A DNA stretch of 64,000 nucleotides, taken from Nocardioides sp. zg-1308. GTDB lineage: Bacteria > Actinomycetota > Actinomycetes > Propionibacteriales > Nocardioidaceae. The stretch covers positions 1,736,001 to 1,800,000 of the forward strand of contig NZ_JABJQY010000002.1 of the NCBI RefSeq assembly GCF_013155375.1, in the 5' to 3' direction. A program made the position numbers and the translations under genes. The notes under the pieces were generated by a model. That model was not told the origin of the DNA, did no database searches, and saw only the letters and a program-made list of their open reading frames with translations. Shown piece after piece: positions 1 to 10,541 of this stretch (positions are counted from its first letter, which is position 1; each line of letters begins with the position of its first letter).

Positions 1-2319
1 CTGCTCGACCCGGTCGGCGCCTGCCGCCAGTGCCTGGTCGACATCCCCGACGCCGGCAACGGCCGTGGCTTCCCCAAGCCGCAGGCCTCCTGCACGCTGC
101 CGGTCGCCGAGGGCATGGTCGTCAACACCCAGGCGACCAGCGAGGTGGCCGACAAGGCCCAGCAGGGCGTCATGGAGTTCCTGCTGATCAACCACCCGCT
201 CGACTGCCCGGTCTGCGACAAGGGTGGCGAGTGCCCGCTGCAGAACCAGGCGATGAGCAACGGCCGCGGCGAGAGCCGCTTCGCCCACTCCGGTGGCATC
301 AAGCGCACGTTCCCCAAGCCGATCCACATCTCCGCCCAGGTCCTGCTCGACCGCGAGCGCTGCGTGCTCTGCGCGCGCTGCACCCGCTTCTCCGAGCAGA
401 TCGCCGGTGACCCGTTCATCGCCCTGGCCGAGCGTGGTGCGCTGCAGCAGGTCGCGATCTACGAGCGCGAGCCCTACGAGAGCTACTTCTCCGGCAACGC
501 GATCCAGATCTGCCCGGTGGGTGCGCTCACCTCGGCCGACTACCGCTTCCGCTCGCGTCCCTTCGACCTCGTCTCCAACCCCGGTGTCGCCGAGCACGAC
601 GCCTGCGGTGCCGCGATCCGCATCGACCACCGACGCGGCAAGGTGATGCGGCGCCTCGCGGGCAACGACCCCGAGGTCAACGAGGAGTGGATCAGCGACA
701 AGGACCGGTTCGGCTTCCGCTACACGCAGGTCGAGGACCGGATCACCTACCCGCAGGTCCGCGAGGACGGCGAGCTCCGGCCCGCGTCGTGGCCCGAGGC
801 GTTCGCCGTGGCCGCCCGCGGCCTGCGCGCCGCCGGTGCCGCCGCCGTCCTCACCGGCGGTCGCGTGACCGCCGAGGACGCCTACGCCTACGCCAAGTTC
901 GCCCGCGTCGCGCTCGGCACCAACGACGTCGACTTCCGTGCCCGCCCGCACAGCGCCGAGGAGGCCAGCTTCCTGGCGTCGCACGTGGCGCTCACAGGCG
1001 GCGTGACCTACGCCGACCTCGAGGCCGCGCCGGTCGTCGTTCTCCTCGGCCTCGAGCCCGAGGACGAGGCCGCCACCATCTTCCTGCGCCTGCGCAAGGC
1101 CGCCCAGCGCGGACGTACGCAGGTGGTCTCCGTCGCCCCCTACACCTCGCGCGGCCTGCGCAAGATGAAGGGCCGGCTGGTGCCGGCGGTGCCCGGCACC
1201 GAGGTCGAGGTCATCGGCTCGCTCCGCGACGCCGAGCACGGCGTCACCAAGGACGCGATCATCCTCGTCGGCGAGCGCCTGGCCGGCACCCACGGTGCCC
1301 TCACCGCCGCAGCCGAGCTCGCCGCCGGCACCGGAGCCCGGCTGGCCTGGGTCCCGCGCCGCGCCGGCGACCGCGGTGCCGTCGAGGCCGGTGCGCTGCC
1401 CAACCTGCTGCCCGGCGGTCGTCCCGTCACCGAGGCCACTGCGCGCGTCGACCTCGCCGCCGCGTGGGGCGTCGACACGCTGCCCGCCAAGGTCGGTCGC
1501 GACGGCAACGCGATCGTCGCCGCCCTCGCCAAGGGTGAGCTCGGGGGAGTGGTGGTCGGTGGCGTGGACCCCGACGACACCGCCGACCCCGCCGCCTTCC
1601 GGGCCGCGCTCGACGCGGCCGGGTTCGTGGTAAGCCTCGAGCTGCGCGAGACCGACGTGACCCGAGTCGCCGACGTCGTCCTCCCGGTCGCCCCGGTGGC
1701 CGACAAGGCCGGCACCTTCGTGACCTGGGACGCCCGCCCGCGCGCGTTCGAGGCCGTCTTCGCCAACCCCTCGTCGCTGCCGGACCTGCGCGTCCTCGCC
1801 GGCATCGCGCAGGAGCTGGGCCGCCCGCTCGGCTTCCGCACGGTCGCCGACGTGCGCGCCGAGATGCAGTCGCTCGGCCCGTGGGACGGCGCCCGCCCGG
1901 CGCACGACGCCGGCAAGCCGCCGCGCGCCGCCAAGGGCAGGCGCGGTGCCGGAGCCCTGGCCCTCGCCACCTGGAAGCAGCTGGTCGACCTCGGCTCGAT
2001 GCAGGACGGCGAGGCGCACCTGCGCGCGACCGGCCGCACGCCCGTCGTGCGCGTGAGCCGGGCGACGTACGAGTCCGTGTTCGGCCTGCTCGAGGGCGAG
2101 CCCGGCCGCGAGCAGCTGGCCACCGTCTCCGGCGACCGCGGCAGCGTCACGCTGCCGGTCCTCATCGCCGACCTGCCCGACGACGTGGTCTGGGTCCCGG
2201 CGCGGTCCTTCGGCCGCGGCGTCCTGGCCGACCTCGCCTCGCCGGGCAGCCCGGTGACGCTGCGACAGGCGGCGTCGGTCGAGAGCACCGGTCTGGCCCT
2301 GAAGGGAGCCACGAAGTGA
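1..2319 (+). CDS. nuoG: NADH-quinone oxidoreductase subunit G (5' end outside window)
   Basis: Peripheral-arm subunit of respiratory complex I that passes electrons from NADH through iron-sulfur clusters. The frame is open from base 1, so the start lies upstream; 772 codons are visible. Codons 6-11 (GACRQC) are the end of the N-terminal [2Fe-2S] domain. [10 protein letters not shown] (from codon 69), CVLCARC (from codon 121) and ICPVGAL (from codon 170) are the 4Fe-4S ligands, and the rest is a molybdopterin-oxidoreductase-like domain. Its first part (HDACGAAIR, about codon 200) has one cysteine only, so the extra N7 cluster of some NuoG proteins is not supported. The stop overlaps the nuoH GTG by four bases, implying translational coupling in a nuo operon. 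Confidence 0.97.
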   Translation: MLDPVGACRQCLVDIPDAGNGRGFPKPQASCTLPVAEGMVVNTQATSEVADKAQQGVMEFLLINHPLDCPVCDKGGECPLQNQAMSNGRGESRFAHSGGIKRTFPKPIHISAQVLLDRERCVLCARCTRFSEQIAGDPFIALAERGALQQVAIYEREPYESYFSGNAIQICPVGALTSADYRFRSRPFDLVSNPGVAEHDACGAAIRIDHRRGKVMRRLAGNDPEVNEEWISDKDRFGFRYTQVEDRITYPQVREDGELRPASWPEAFAVAARGLRAAGAAAVLTGGRVTAEDAYAYAKFARVALGTNDVDFRARPHSAEEASFLASHVALTGGVTYADLEAAPVVVLLGLEPEDEAATIFLRLRKAAQRGRTQVVSVAPYTSRGLRKMKGRLVPAVPGTEVEVIGSLRDAEHGVTKDAIILVGERLAGTHGALTAAAELAAGTGARLAWVPRRAGDRGAVEAGALPNLLPGGRPVTEATARVDLAAAWGVDTLPAKVGRDGNAIVAALAKGELGGVVVGGVDPDDTADPAAFRAALDAAGFVVSLELRETDVTRVADVVLPVAPVADKAGTFVTWDARPRAFEAVFANPSSLPDLRVLAGIAQELGRPLGFRTVADVRAEMQSLGPWDGARPAHDAGKPPRAAKGRRGAGALALATWKQLVDLGSMQDGEAHLRATGRTPVVRVSRATYESVFGLLEGEPGREQLATVSGDRGSVTLPVLIADLPDDVVWVPARSFGRGVLADLASPGSPVTLRQAASVESTGLALKGATK

Positions 2320-3665
2320 CGAGCATCCTCCCGCTGGCAGCCGAGCTGCCCGACCCCGGCCTGGCCGCCTTCGGCCAGGACCCGTGGTGGGTCATCGCGC
2401 TCAAGGCCGTCTTCATCTTCCTGACCCTGGTGCTGCTGACGCTGTTCAACATCTGGTTCGAGCGCCGGGTCGTGGCCCGGATGCAGCACCGCATCGGCCC
2501 CAACGTGCACGGGCCGTTCGGACTGCTGCAGTCGCTGGCCGACGGCGTGAAGCTCGCGCTGAAGGAGGACATCATCCCCAAGGCGGCCGACAAGGTCGTC
2601 TTCCTCATCGCGCCGGTGATCGCGGTCGTCCCCGCGTTCATCACCTGGGCGGTCATCCCGTTCGGGCCGGTGGTCAACTTCTTCGGCCACGAGACCCCGC
2701 TCCAGCTGACCGACATGCCGGTGGCCGTGCTGTTCATGCTCGCCATCGCCTCGATCGGCATCTACGGCATCGTCCTCGGCGGCTGGTCGTCCGGGTCGAC
2801 GTACTCGCTGCTCGGCGGCCTCCGCTCGAGCGCGCAGATGATCTCCTACGAGGTCGCGATGGGCCTGGCGCTGGTCGCGGTGTTCCTCTACGCCGGCTCC
2901 ATGTCGACCTCGGAGATCGTCGCCGCGCAGGACCGCCTGTGGTTCGGGTTGATCCTGCTGCCGTCGTTCGTCATCTACGTGATCTCGATGATCGGCGAGA
3001 CCAACCGCGCGCCCTTCGACCTCCCCGAGGCCGAGGGCGAGCTGGTCGGCGGCTTCCACACCGAGTACTCCAGCCTCAAGTTCGCGCTGTTCTTCCTCGC
3101 CGAGTACATCAACCTCGCCACGGTGTCGGCCATCGCCACCACGCTGTTCCTCGGCGGCTGGGCCGCTCCCTGGGGCATCGAGAACGTGTGGGAGGGCGCC
3201 AACAGCGGCTACTGGCCCCTGCTCTGGTTCTTCGGCAAGGTCTTCATCTTCATCTTCCTCTTCGTCTGGCTGCGCGGCTCGCTGCCCCGCATGCGCTACG
3301 ACCAGTTCATGGCGCTGGGCTGGAAGGTCCTCATCCCGGTCTCGCTGGCCTGGATCGTGGCCGTGGCCACCATCCGCGTCATCTCGCTCGAGGGCAACAT
3401 CAACCGCACCTACCTCGTGGCGGCGATCGCCGTCCTGCTCGTGCTCACCGTCGGGCTGATGTTCCTCGGCGACAGCGGCGACAAGGACGACGACACCCGG
3501 GCCGAGGAAGCCGACGAGCCGCACGACGCGTTCGCCGGCGGCTTCCCCGTCCCGCCCATGCCCGCCGGCGGCGCCGTCCGCGGGGGCGCGCAGCCGCTGA
3601 CGTTCACCCACTCGCCGGGGGGACGCACCACCGTCACCGCTTCAGCGGAGGAGAACCATGAGTGA
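2316..3665 (+). CDS. nuoH: NADH-quinone oxidoreductase subunit H
   Basis: Membrane-arm subunit of complex I that forms much of the quinone-binding chamber. The GTG at 2316 overlaps the nuoG stop and follows a GAAGGGAG ribosome site, giving 449 residues. Family signatures seen are [16 protein letters not shown] in the first loop, [13 protein letters not shown], and [14 protein letters not shown], with about eight hydrophobic segments. The C-terminal 70 or so residues are hydrophilic, acidic then Pro/Gly-rich, a tail longer than in the E. coli protein (about 325 residues) but common in actinobacteria. It overlaps nuoI by eight bases. Confidence 0.96.
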   Translation: MTSILPLAAELPDPGLAAFGQDPWWVIALKAVFIFLTLVLLTLFNIWFERRVVARMQHRIGPNVHGPFGLLQSLADGVKLALKEDIIPKAADKVVFLIAPVIAVVPAFITWAVIPFGPVVNFFGHETPLQLTDMPVAVLFMLAIASIGIYGIVLGGWSSGSTYSLLGGLRSSAQMISYEVAMGLALVAVFLYAGSMSTSEIVAAQDRLWFGLILLPSFVIYVISMIGETNRAPFDLPEAEGELVGGFHTEYSSLKFALFFLAEYINLATVSAIATTLFLGGWAAPWGIENVWEGANSGYWPLLWFFGKVFIFIFLFVWLRGSLPRMRYDQFMALGWKVLIPVSLAWIVAVATIRVISLEGNINRTYLVAAIAVLLVLTVGLMFLGDSGDKDDDTRAEEADEPHDAFAGGFPVPPMPAGGAVRGGAQPLTFTHSPGGRTTVTASAEENHE

Positions 3666-4287
3666 GTCCAGCTCCGGCTCGAAGAGCGTCAAGGAGAGCC
3701 TCTGGGACCCGATCGCGGGGTTCGGCGTCACCTTCCGGACGATGTTCAAGAAGGTCGTCACCGAGCAGTACCCGTTCGAGAAGCTCCCGACCGCTCCGCG
3801 CTTCCACGGCCGGCACCAGCTGAACCGCTGGCCCGACGGCCTCGAGAAGTGCATCGGCTGCGAGCTGTGCGCGTGGGCCTGCCCCGCGGACGCGATCTAC
3901 GTCGAGGGTGCCTCCAACGTCGACCTGCCCGACGGGTCCGGGCGCTTCAGCCCCGGCGAGCGCTACGGCCGCGTCTACCAGATCAACTACCTGCGCTGCA
4001 TCCTGTGCGGGCTCTGCATCGAGGCGTGCCCGACCCGCGCGCTGACGATGACCAACGAGTACGAGCTGGCCGACAACAACCGCGCCGACCTGATCTACGA
4101 GAAGTCCGACCTGCTCGCGCCGCTGCTGCCCGGGATGGAGCAGCCGCCGCACCCGATGCGGCTCGGCGACGACGAGGGCGACTACTACCGCGGCAGCTAC
4201 AGCGGGCGGACCGCCGACCCGGCGACCGTCGGCGGCGAGGCGCAGGCCCAGGAGCAGTGGACCAGCTCGACCGAGAAGGAGTCCTGA
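3658..4287 (+). CDS. nuoI: NADH-quinone oxidoreductase subunit I (8Fe ferredoxin type)
   Basis: Complex I subunit carrying clusters N6a and N6b that hand electrons toward N2 and quinone. The 209-residue product contains two classical ferredoxin motifs, [12 protein letters not shown] and [12 protein letters not shown], each with four cysteines. The C-terminal 50 residues are hydrophilic and acidic. The ATG at 3658 lies inside the end of nuoH and the TGA overlaps the ATG of nuoJ (4287), so the three genes are tightly coupled. Confidence 0.97.
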   Translation: MSESSSGSKSVKESLWDPIAGFGVTFRTMFKKVVTEQYPFEKLPTAPRFHGRHQLNRWPDGLEKCIGCELCAWACPADAIYVEGASNVDLPDGSGRFSPGERYGRVYQINYLRCILCGLCIEACPTRALTMTNEYELADNNRADLIYEKSDLLAPLLPGMEQPPHPMRLGDDEGDYYRGSYSGRTADPATVGGEAQAQEQWTSSTEKES

Positions 4288-5099
4288 TGGCCTTCTGGCT
4301 CCTGGCCCCGATCATGGTGCTCGCCGCCCTCGGCATCCTCTTCGTCCGCAAGGCCGTCCACGCGGCGCTGCTCCTCGCCGTGGTGATGATCAGCCTGGCG
4401 GTGCTCTACGCCGTCCTGGACGCGCCGTTCCTCTTCGCGGTCCAGATCATCGTCTACACCGGCGCCATCCTCATGCTCTTCCTCTTCGTGATGATGCTCA
4501 TCGGCGTCGACGCCTCCGACTCGATCGTGGAGACCATCCGCGGCCAGCGGGTGATGGCGGTCGTCCTCGGCCTGCTGTTCGGCACCGTGCTGGTCGTGGG
4601 CATCAGCCAGGTCACGCTGGGTGCCGTCGTCGGCCTCGACGAGGCCAACGCCGGCGGCAACGTGCCGGCGATCGCCAACATCCTGTTCTCCCGCTACGTC
4701 TTCGCCTTCGAGGCGACCAGCGCCCTGCTGATCACCGCCGCGCTGGGCGCGATGGTGCTCGCCCACCGCGAGCGCCTCACGCCGAAGGCCACGCAGGCCG
4801 ACCTCGCCGCGAAGCGGATGCGCGACTACGCCGAGCACGGCAAGCACCCCGGTCCGCTGCCCTCGCCCGGCGTCTACGCCCGGCACAACGCCGTCGACAC
4901 CCCGGCGCTGCTGCCCGACGGCACGGCCGCCGAGTCGTCGGTCTCCCGGGTGCTCGCCGCCCGCGGCACGGTCCGCTCGGCTCCCGCGCTCGCCGACGAC
5001 ATCGACGACGTACGCCGCCAGATCGGGGACCCGGCCACGATGCCGGAGACCTCCGGCAAGGCCGGCGCGGCCGCGAACACCGAAGAGGACGTGAAGTGA
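4287..5099 (+). CDS. nuoJ: NADH-quinone oxidoreductase subunit J
   Basis: Small membrane-arm subunit of complex I. The start ATG at 4287 overlaps the nuoI stop by one base. The product has 270 residues: five hydrophobic helices in roughly the first 165 residues, including the conserved stretch around [16 protein letters not shown], then a soluble C-terminal tail of about 100 residues. Enterobacterial NuoJ is about 180 residues; the tail is an actinobacterial-type extension of unknown role. The stop overlaps the nuoK GTG. Confidence 0.95.
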   Translation: MAFWLLAPIMVLAALGILFVRKAVHAALLLAVVMISLAVLYAVLDAPFLFAVQIIVYTGAILMLFLFVMMLIGVDASDSIVETIRGQRVMAVVLGLLFGTVLVVGISQVTLGAVVGLDEANAGGNVPAIANILFSRYVFAFEATSALLITAALGAMVLAHRERLTPKATQADLAAKRMRDYAEHGKHPGPLPSPGVYARHNAVDTPALLPDGTAAESSVSRVLAARGTVRSAPALADDIDDVRRQIGDPATMPETSGKAGAAANTEEDVK

Positions 5100-5389
5100 C
5101 CCAGTACGTGATCCTCTCCGCGATCCTCTTCACCATCGGCTGCGTCGGCGTCCTGGTGCGCCGCAACGCCATCGTGGTGTTCATGTGCGTGGAGCTGATG
5201 CTCAACGCCTGCAACCTGGCGTTCGTCGCCTTCGCCCGCCAGCACGGCAACCTCGACGGCCAGATCACCGCCTTCTTCGTGATGGTGGTGGCGGCTGCCG
5301 AGGTCGTGATCGGGCTCGCGATCATCATGACCATCTTCCGCACGCGACGCTCGGCCTCGGTCGACGACGCCAGCCTGCTGAAGTACTGA
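5096..5389 (+). CDS. nuoK: NADH-quinone oxidoreductase subunit K
   Basis: Complex I antiporter-related membrane subunit of 97 residues, the usual length, with three transmembrane helices. Glutamates buried in helices two and three ([10 protein letters not shown] and [10 protein letters not shown]) are the conserved proton-path residues of the family. The GTG start at 5096 overlaps the nuoJ stop by four bases. Ten bases separate its stop from nuoL. Confidence 0.96.
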   Translation: MTQYVILSAILFTIGCVGVLVRRNAIVVFMCVELMLNACNLAFVAFARQHGNLDGQITAFFVMVVAAAEVVIGLAIIMTIFRTRRSASVDDASLLKY

Positions 5390-5399
5390 GGGAGCACTC

Positions 5400-7382
5400 G
5401 TGAACCTGTTGTCCCACTCGGTCCTCATGGCGGCGGAGGACGGTGGCCACGCACCCGTGGTCGCCCCCGACGGCATGGCCGGTGGCGTGTTCGACCTGCT
5501 GTGGCTGGTCATCGCCCTGCCGCTGCTCGGTGCGGTCCTGCTGCTCGGCGTCGCGCCGTTCCTCCAGGGGTCGCTCAAGGCCACCGTCGACAAGCACGGC
5601 CACCTCCTCGGCACCGCCATGGCGGTCCTGTCGTTCGTGCTGAGCCTCGCGCTCTTCCTCGCCCTGCTCGGCCGCGACGCCGAGGAGCGCCAGGTCGGCC
5701 AGCAGCTCTGGACCTGGTTCGAGACCGACTCCCTCACCGTCGGCATGGACCTGCTCTACGACCAGCTCGCCGCGCTCTTCCTGTTGCTGATCACCGGCGT
5801 CGGCTCGCTGATCCACGTCTACGCCATCGGCTACATGGAGCACGACCCGCGCCGGCGCCGGTTCTTCGGCTACCTCAACCTGTTCGTCGCGGCCATGCTC
5901 ACGCTGATCCTCTCGGCCAACTTCGTGGGCCTGTTCCTGGGCTGGGAGGGCGTCGGCCTCGCGTCGTACCTGCTCATCGGCTTCTGGCAGCACAAGCCCT
6001 CGGCGGCCGCCGCCGCCAAGAAGGCCTTCGTCATCAACCGCGTCGGTGACATCGGCCTGTCCCTGGCCATCGCGCTGATGTTCGCCACCTTCGGCACCAC
6101 CGACTTCGGCGGCGTCAGCGAGCTGGCCGGCGACGCGTCGCAGGACACGCTGACGGCGCTCGGCCTGCTGCTGCTCCTCGGGGCGTGCGGCAAGTCCGCA
6201 CAGGTGCCGCTGCAGGCGTGGCTGCTCGACGCGATGGAGGGCCCGACCCCGGTCTCGGCGCTGATCCACGCCGCCACCATGGTCACCGCCGGCGTCTACC
6301 TCGTGGTGCGCGCCAACTTCATCTTCGACCTCGCCCCGATCGCGCAGACCGCGGTGGTCGTGGTGGCCACCGTGACGCTGCTGTGGGGTGCGGTCCTCGG
6401 GTGCGCGAAGGACGACATCAAGAAGGCGCTGGCCGGCTCGACGATGAGCCAGATCGGCTACATGATGCTCGCCGCCGGCCTCGGGCCGGTCGGCTACCCG
6501 TTCGCGATCTTCCACCTGCTCACCCACGGGTTCTTCAAGGCCAACATGTTCCTCGGCGCCGGCTCGGTCATGCACGGGATGGACGACGACGTCGACATGC
6601 GCCACTACGGCGCGCTCAACAAGGCCATGCCGGTGACGTTCCTGACCTTCGCGATGGGCTACCTCGCCATCATCGGGTTCCCCGGGTTCTCCGGGTTCTG
6701 GTCCAAGGACAAGATCATCGAGTCCGCCCTGGCCGAGAACCTGCTCGTCGGTGTCCTCGCCGTCATCGGAGCGGGCATCACTGCCTTCTACATGACCCGC
6801 CTCATGCTGCTGACGTTCTTCACCAGCAGGCGCTGGGAGAAGGACGTCCACCCGCACGAGTCGCCCAAGGTGATGACCGTGCCGCTGATCGTGCTGGCGG
6901 CGCTGTCCGTGCTCGGCGGTGCCCTGCTGCTCAACGACTGGATAGTGACCTGGCTCGAGCCGGTCACCGGACAGGCCGAGCACCACGAGCCGCCGCTGCC
7001 CGCGATCGTCATCACCTTGATCATCACCGCCGTCGTCGCCCTCGGCGTCGCCGCCGCCTGGTTCCTCGTCGGCAAGCGCGACGTGCCGCGGGAGGCGCCC
7101 CGTGACGTCTCCTTCGCGACCCGGGCCGCGCGTGCGGACCTCTACGGCGACGCGATCAACGACGCGGTCGTGGTCCGTCCCGGAGCCTCGCTCGTGGGCG
7201 GCCTGACCACCTTCGACCGGGTCGGGGTGGACGGCGTCGTCGAGGGCGGCTCGGCCGCCGTCGGCGGGCTGTCCCGCACGATGCGCCGCATCCAGAACGG
7301 CTTCGTGCGCTCCTACGCCCTGTCCCTCCTCGGGGGCGCCCTCCTGGTCGTCCTCGCTCTCCTGGCGGTGAACCTCGCATGA
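5400..7382 (+). CDS. nuoL: NADH-quinone oxidoreductase subunit L
   Basis: Largest antiporter-like proton-pumping subunit of complex I, 660 residues, with many transmembrane helices and the C-terminal extension expected for the lateral helix. Conserved elements include [16 protein letters not shown], the [26 protein letters not shown] region and [11 protein letters not shown]. The GTG at 5400 follows GGGAG. A 67-base gap containing a hairpin separates it from nuoM, the only sizeable gap among the nuo genes seen here. Confidence 0.97.
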   Translation: MNLLSHSVLMAAEDGGHAPVVAPDGMAGGVFDLLWLVIALPLLGAVLLLGVAPFLQGSLKATVDKHGHLLGTAMAVLSFVLSLALFLALLGRDAEERQVGQQLWTWFETDSLTVGMDLLYDQLAALFLLLITGVGSLIHVYAIGYMEHDPRRRRFFGYLNLFVAAMLTLILSANFVGLFLGWEGVGLASYLLIGFWQHKPSAAAAAKKAFVINRVGDIGLSLAIALMFATFGTTDFGGVSELAGDASQDTLTALGLLLLLGACGKSAQVPLQAWLLDAMEGPTPVSALIHAATMVTAGVYLVVRANFIFDLAPIAQTAVVVVATVTLLWGAVLGCAKDDIKKALAGSTMSQIGYMMLAAGLGPVGYPFAIFHLLTHGFFKANMFLGAGSVMHGMDDDVDMRHYGALNKAMPVTFLTFAMGYLAIIGFPGFSGFWSKDKIIESALAENLLVGVLAVIGAGITAFYMTRLMLLTFFTSRRWEKDVHPHESPKVMTVPLIVLAALSVLGGALLLNDWIVTWLEPVTGQAEHHEPPLPAIVITLIITAVVALGVAAAWFLVGKRDVPREAPRDVSFATRAARADLYGDAINDAVVVRPGASLVGGLTTFDRVGVDGVVEGGSAAVGGLSRTMRRIQNGFVRSYALSLLGGALLVVLALLAVNLA

Positions 7383-7390
7383 CCACCCCA

Positions 7391-7437
7391 CAGAGTTCTT
7401 CGCCTCCCCCGCTTCGTTCCTCCACCGAACAACTCTG
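7391..7437. repeat. Inverted repeat between nuoL and nuoM
   Basis: Arms 7391-7402 (CAGAGTTCTTCG) and 7426-7437 (CGAACAACTCTG) pair over 12 bases with one mismatch around a 23-base loop. There is no T-run, so it is not a typical terminator. It may modulate RNA stability or the L/M expression ratio, or be a small dispersed element; only this copy was noticed in the window. Confidence 0.6.
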
Positions 7438-7449
7438 CGAGGACCCCGC

Positions 7450-8952
7450 ATGATCCTGACGATCCTCATCCTGCTGCCGCTGGTCGGCGCGGTCGTCACG
7501 GCCGTCGTGCCGGGCGCGCTCGCCCGACTGGTCGGCCTCGGCTTCGCCGCCGCGACGCTGGTCGCCGGCGTCGTCGTCGCCACGCAGTACGACGCCGGCG
7601 GGGGCATGCAGCTCACCGAGACCCACACCTGGATCGAGTCCCTCGGCGTCCACTACGCCCTGGGCGTCGACGGCCTGGGCCTGCTGATGATCCTGCTGAC
7701 CGTCGTCCTCGTGCCGATCGTGCTGCTCGCCGGCTGGCGCGAGTCCGACGAGCCGGGCAACAGCGGCGCCCGGGCGTTCTTCGCCTGGACCCTGGCCCTG
7801 GAGGCCATGTCGCTGGCGGTCTTCGCCGCGACCGACGTGCTGCTCTTCTACGTCGTCTTCGAGGCGACGCTGATCCCGGCCTACTTCCTCATCGGCGGCT
7901 TCGGCCGCGCCGGTCGGGGACGGGCCGCGACCAAGTTCCTCATCTACCAGCTCGCCGGTGGGCTGATCATGCTCGCCTCGGTGATCGGCCTCTACGTCGT
8001 CTCCGCCAACGCCGGCAGCCCGAGCTTCCTGCTCAGCGACCTCGCCGCCATCGACATCGACGAGACCACCCAGCGCTGGCTGTTCGTCGGCTTCTTCATC
8101 GCCTTCGCGATCAAGGCGCCGATGTTCCCGGTGCACACCTGGCTGGCCGACACCACCGAGAAGGCGACGACCGGCACCTCGGTGCTCCTGGTCTGCGTCC
8201 TCGACAAGATCGGCACGTTCGGCATGCTGCGGTTCTGCCTCGGGCTGCTGCCCGACGCCTCGCAGTGGGCGACGCCGGTCGTGGTCGCGCTGGCGCTGGT
8301 CTCGATCATCTACGGCGCGCTGGTCGCCATCGGCCAGGACGACGTCCTGCGCCTGATCGGCCTCACGTCGCTCTCGCACTTCGGCTTCATCGTGCTGGGC
8401 ATCTTCGTGTTCAGCTCCACCGGTGGCGCCGGCGCGATCCTCTACATGGTCAACCACGGCATCGCGACGGCGCTGATGTTCCTGGTCGCCGGGTTCCTCA
8501 TCCGTCGCACCGGCACGGCGTCCATCCGGCAGATGGGCGGCGTCGAGCGGACGGCCCCGGTCCTCGCCGGCTTCTTCCTGGTCGCCGGGCTCGCGGCTGC
8601 CGGCCTGCCCGGCCTGTCGCCGTTCGTCTCGGAGATGCTCGTCATCATCGCCGCGTTCGACCACCACTGGCTGGTCGGGTCGGTCGCCGTGCTCGCCATC
8701 GTCCTCGCCGCGTTCTACGCGCTCTGGATGTACGAGCGGACGATGACCGGCGGCGGCCGCGGGGCCGCCGGCCGCGAGGGCCTCGCGCCCGTCGCGGACC
8801 TCGACCGGCGTGAGGTCGGCATCCTCGCGCCGCTGCTGCTCGCACTGGTGCTCTTCGGCTTCTACCCGATGCCGCTGCTCGACGTCATCAATCCCGTCGT
8901 CCACGACACCCTCGCGGAAGTGGGCATCGGCCAGGAGGGTGGTCCCCAGTGA
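7450..8952 (+). CDS. nuoM: NADH-quinone oxidoreductase subunit M
   Basis: Second antiporter-like proton-pumping subunit of complex I, 500 residues, about 14 helices. The family stretch APMFPVHTWLADTTEKA and the helix with FYVVFEATLIPAYFLIG, which carries the key glutamate, are present. The ATG at 7450 follows GCGAGGA. The stop shares bases with the nuoN GTG. Confidence 0.97.
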   Translation: MILTILILLPLVGAVVTAVVPGALARLVGLGFAAATLVAGVVVATQYDAGGGMQLTETHTWIESLGVHYALGVDGLGLLMILLTVVLVPIVLLAGWRESDEPGNSGARAFFAWTLALEAMSLAVFAATDVLLFYVVFEATLIPAYFLIGGFGRAGRGRAATKFLIYQLAGGLIMLASVIGLYVVSANAGSPSFLLSDLAAIDIDETTQRWLFVGFFIAFAIKAPMFPVHTWLADTTEKATTGTSVLLVCVLDKIGTFGMLRFCLGLLPDASQWATPVVVALALVSIIYGALVAIGQDDVLRLIGLTSLSHFGFIVLGIFVFSSTGGAGAILYMVNHGIATALMFLVAGFLIRRTGTASIRQMGGVERTAPVLAGFFLVAGLAAAGLPGLSPFVSEMLVIIAAFDHHWLVGSVAVLAIVLAAFYALWMYERTMTGGGRGAAGREGLAPVADLDRREVGILAPLLLALVLFGFYPMPLLDVINPVVHDTLAEVGIGQEGGPQ

Positions 8953-10541
8953 CCGAGTTCGTGAAGCCCAGCATCGAGTACTTCGAGCTGTGGCCGCTGC
9001 TGGTCGTCTTCGGGGTCGCCTGCCTCGGCGTCGTCGTGGAGGCCTTCCTCCCGCGCGCCGCGCGCTACACCGCCCAGGTCGTGCTGGCGCTGGTCGGCCT
9101 CGTCGTGGCGCTGGTCGGCGTCGTGCTGGTCGCCCGGGACGTCACCACGTACGACGAGGGCGCCGCGCGCGGCGTCCTGGCGGTCGGCGGCACCATCGCC
9201 GTCGACGGGCCCAGCCTCTTCATCTGGGGACTGGTGCTGGCCCTGGCCATCGCCGGCGTCCTCCTCTTCGCCGAGCGCCGGCTCGACAACGGCGTCTCGG
9301 CCTTCGCCGGCCAGGCCGCCGCGGTGCCCGGGACCGACGCGGAGACCGCCGCCATCGCGGCCAACCGCGAGCACACCGAGGTCTACCCGCTGATGATGTT
9401 CGCGGTCTTCGGGATGATGCTGTTCCCGGCCGCCAACGACCTGCTCACCATGTTCGTCGGCCTCGAGGTGCTCTCGCTGCCGCTCTACCTGCTCACCGGC
9501 CTGGCGCGCCGTCGCCGGCTGCTGAGCCAGGAGGCGGCGCTCAAGTACTTCCTGCTCGGCGCGTTCTCGTCCGGCTTCTTCCTCTACGGCGCCGCCATGC
9601 TCTACGGCTACGCCGGGTCGATGGACTTCGCCGCGATCAACGAGGCGGTCCGCAACGACGTCGGCAGCTCCAGCCTGCTGCTCCTCGGCACCGGCCTGCT
9701 CTCCGTCGGCCTGCTGTTCAAGGTCGGCGCGGTGCCGTTCCAGGCGTGGACGCCCGACGTCTACCAGGGCGCCCCGACCCCGGTCACGGCCTTCATGGCG
9801 GCCGGCACCAAGGTCGCCGCCTTCGGCGCGATCATGCGCCTGTTCTACGTCGCCCTCGGCGCCGACCGCTGGTCGTGGCAGCCGATGCTGTGGATCATCG
9901 CGATCCTGTCGATGTTCGTCGGTGCCGCGCTCGCGATCACGCAGAGCGACATCAAGCGCCTGCTGGCCTACTCCTCGGTCGCCCACACCGGCTTCATCCT
10001 CACCGGCGTGATCGGGATCCAGGCCTCCGACCAGCTCGCGGTCGGCGAGATCAGCTCGGTGCAGGCGGTGCTGTTCTACCTCGCCACCTACGGCTTCGCC
10101 ACGATCGGCGCGTTCGCCGTGGTCAGCCTGGTCCGCGACGGCGGCGGCGAGACCACGGCCATCGACCGGTGGGCCGGGCTCGGCAAGGAGTCGCCGGTGG
10201 TCGCGGCCGTCTTCGCCTTCTTCCTCCTCGCCATGGCGGGGATCCCGCTCACCGCGGGCTTCGTCGGCAAGCTGGCCGTCTTCTCCGTGGCCCTCGCCGC
10301 GGGGGCGTGGCCGGTCGTCGTGGCCGCCGTGCTCGCGAGCATCATCGCGGCGTTCCTCTACATCCGGGTCATCAAGGTCATGTACTTCGACGAGCCGATC
10401 GGCGCCGGTCCGAGCGTGGCGTACCCGTCCGTGCTGACCGCGACGACCATCGCCGTCGGCGCGGCCGTGACGCTCGTGCTCGGCGTCCTGCCCGGCCCGG
10501 TGCTCGACCTGGCGGCGGTTGCGGGAGAATTCATCAGGTGA
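8949..10541 (+). CDS. nuoN: NADH-quinone oxidoreductase subunit N
   Basis: Third antiporter-like subunit of complex I, 530 residues, about 14 helices. Conserved parts include FVGLEVLSLPLYLLTGLAR, KVGAVPFQAWTPDVYQGAPT and LLAYSSVAHTGFI. The GTG at 8949 overlaps the nuoM stop by four bases. A loop near residues 110-140 (AVPGTDAETAAIAANREHTE) is longer than in the E. coli protein. The TGA overlaps the next start, so the prenyl synthase is translated from the same message. Confidence 0.97.
   Translation: MTEFVKPSIEYFELWPLLVVFGVACLGVVVEAFLPRAARYTAQVVLALVGLVVALVGVVLVARDVTTYDEGAARGVLAVGGTIAVDGPSLFIWGLVLALAIAGVLLFAERRLDNGVSAFAGQAAAVPGTDAETAAIAANREHTEVYPLMMFAVFGMMLFPAANDLLTMFVGLEVLSLPLYLLTGLARRRRLLSQEAALKYFLLGAFSSGFFLYGAAMLYGYAGSMDFAAINEAVRNDVGSSSLLLLGTGLLSVGLLFKVGAVPFQAWTPDVYQGAPTPVTAFMAAGTKVAAFGAIMRLFYVALGADRWSWQPMLWIIAILSMFVGAALAITQSDIKRLLAYSSVAHTGFILTGVIGIQASDQLAVGEISSVQAVLFYLATYGFATIGAFAVVSLVRDGGGETTAIDRWAGLGKESPVVAAVFAFFLLAMAGIPLTAGFVGKLAVFSVALAAGAWPVVVAAVLASIIAAFLYIRVIKVMYFDEPIGAGPSVAYPSVLTATTIAVGAAVTLVLGVLPGPVLDLAAVAGEFIR

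Noticed and set aside
1140..3611. Very long minus-strand frame opposite nuoG/nuoH
   Set aside because: It is the antisense of well-supported nuo genes; the translation is rich in Arg, Glu, Asp and His with no family features, as expected for GC-rich shadows.
5325..7628. 767-residue minus-strand frame opposite nuoL
   Set aside because: Fully covered by nuoK/nuoL on the other strand and lacks any recognisable motif.
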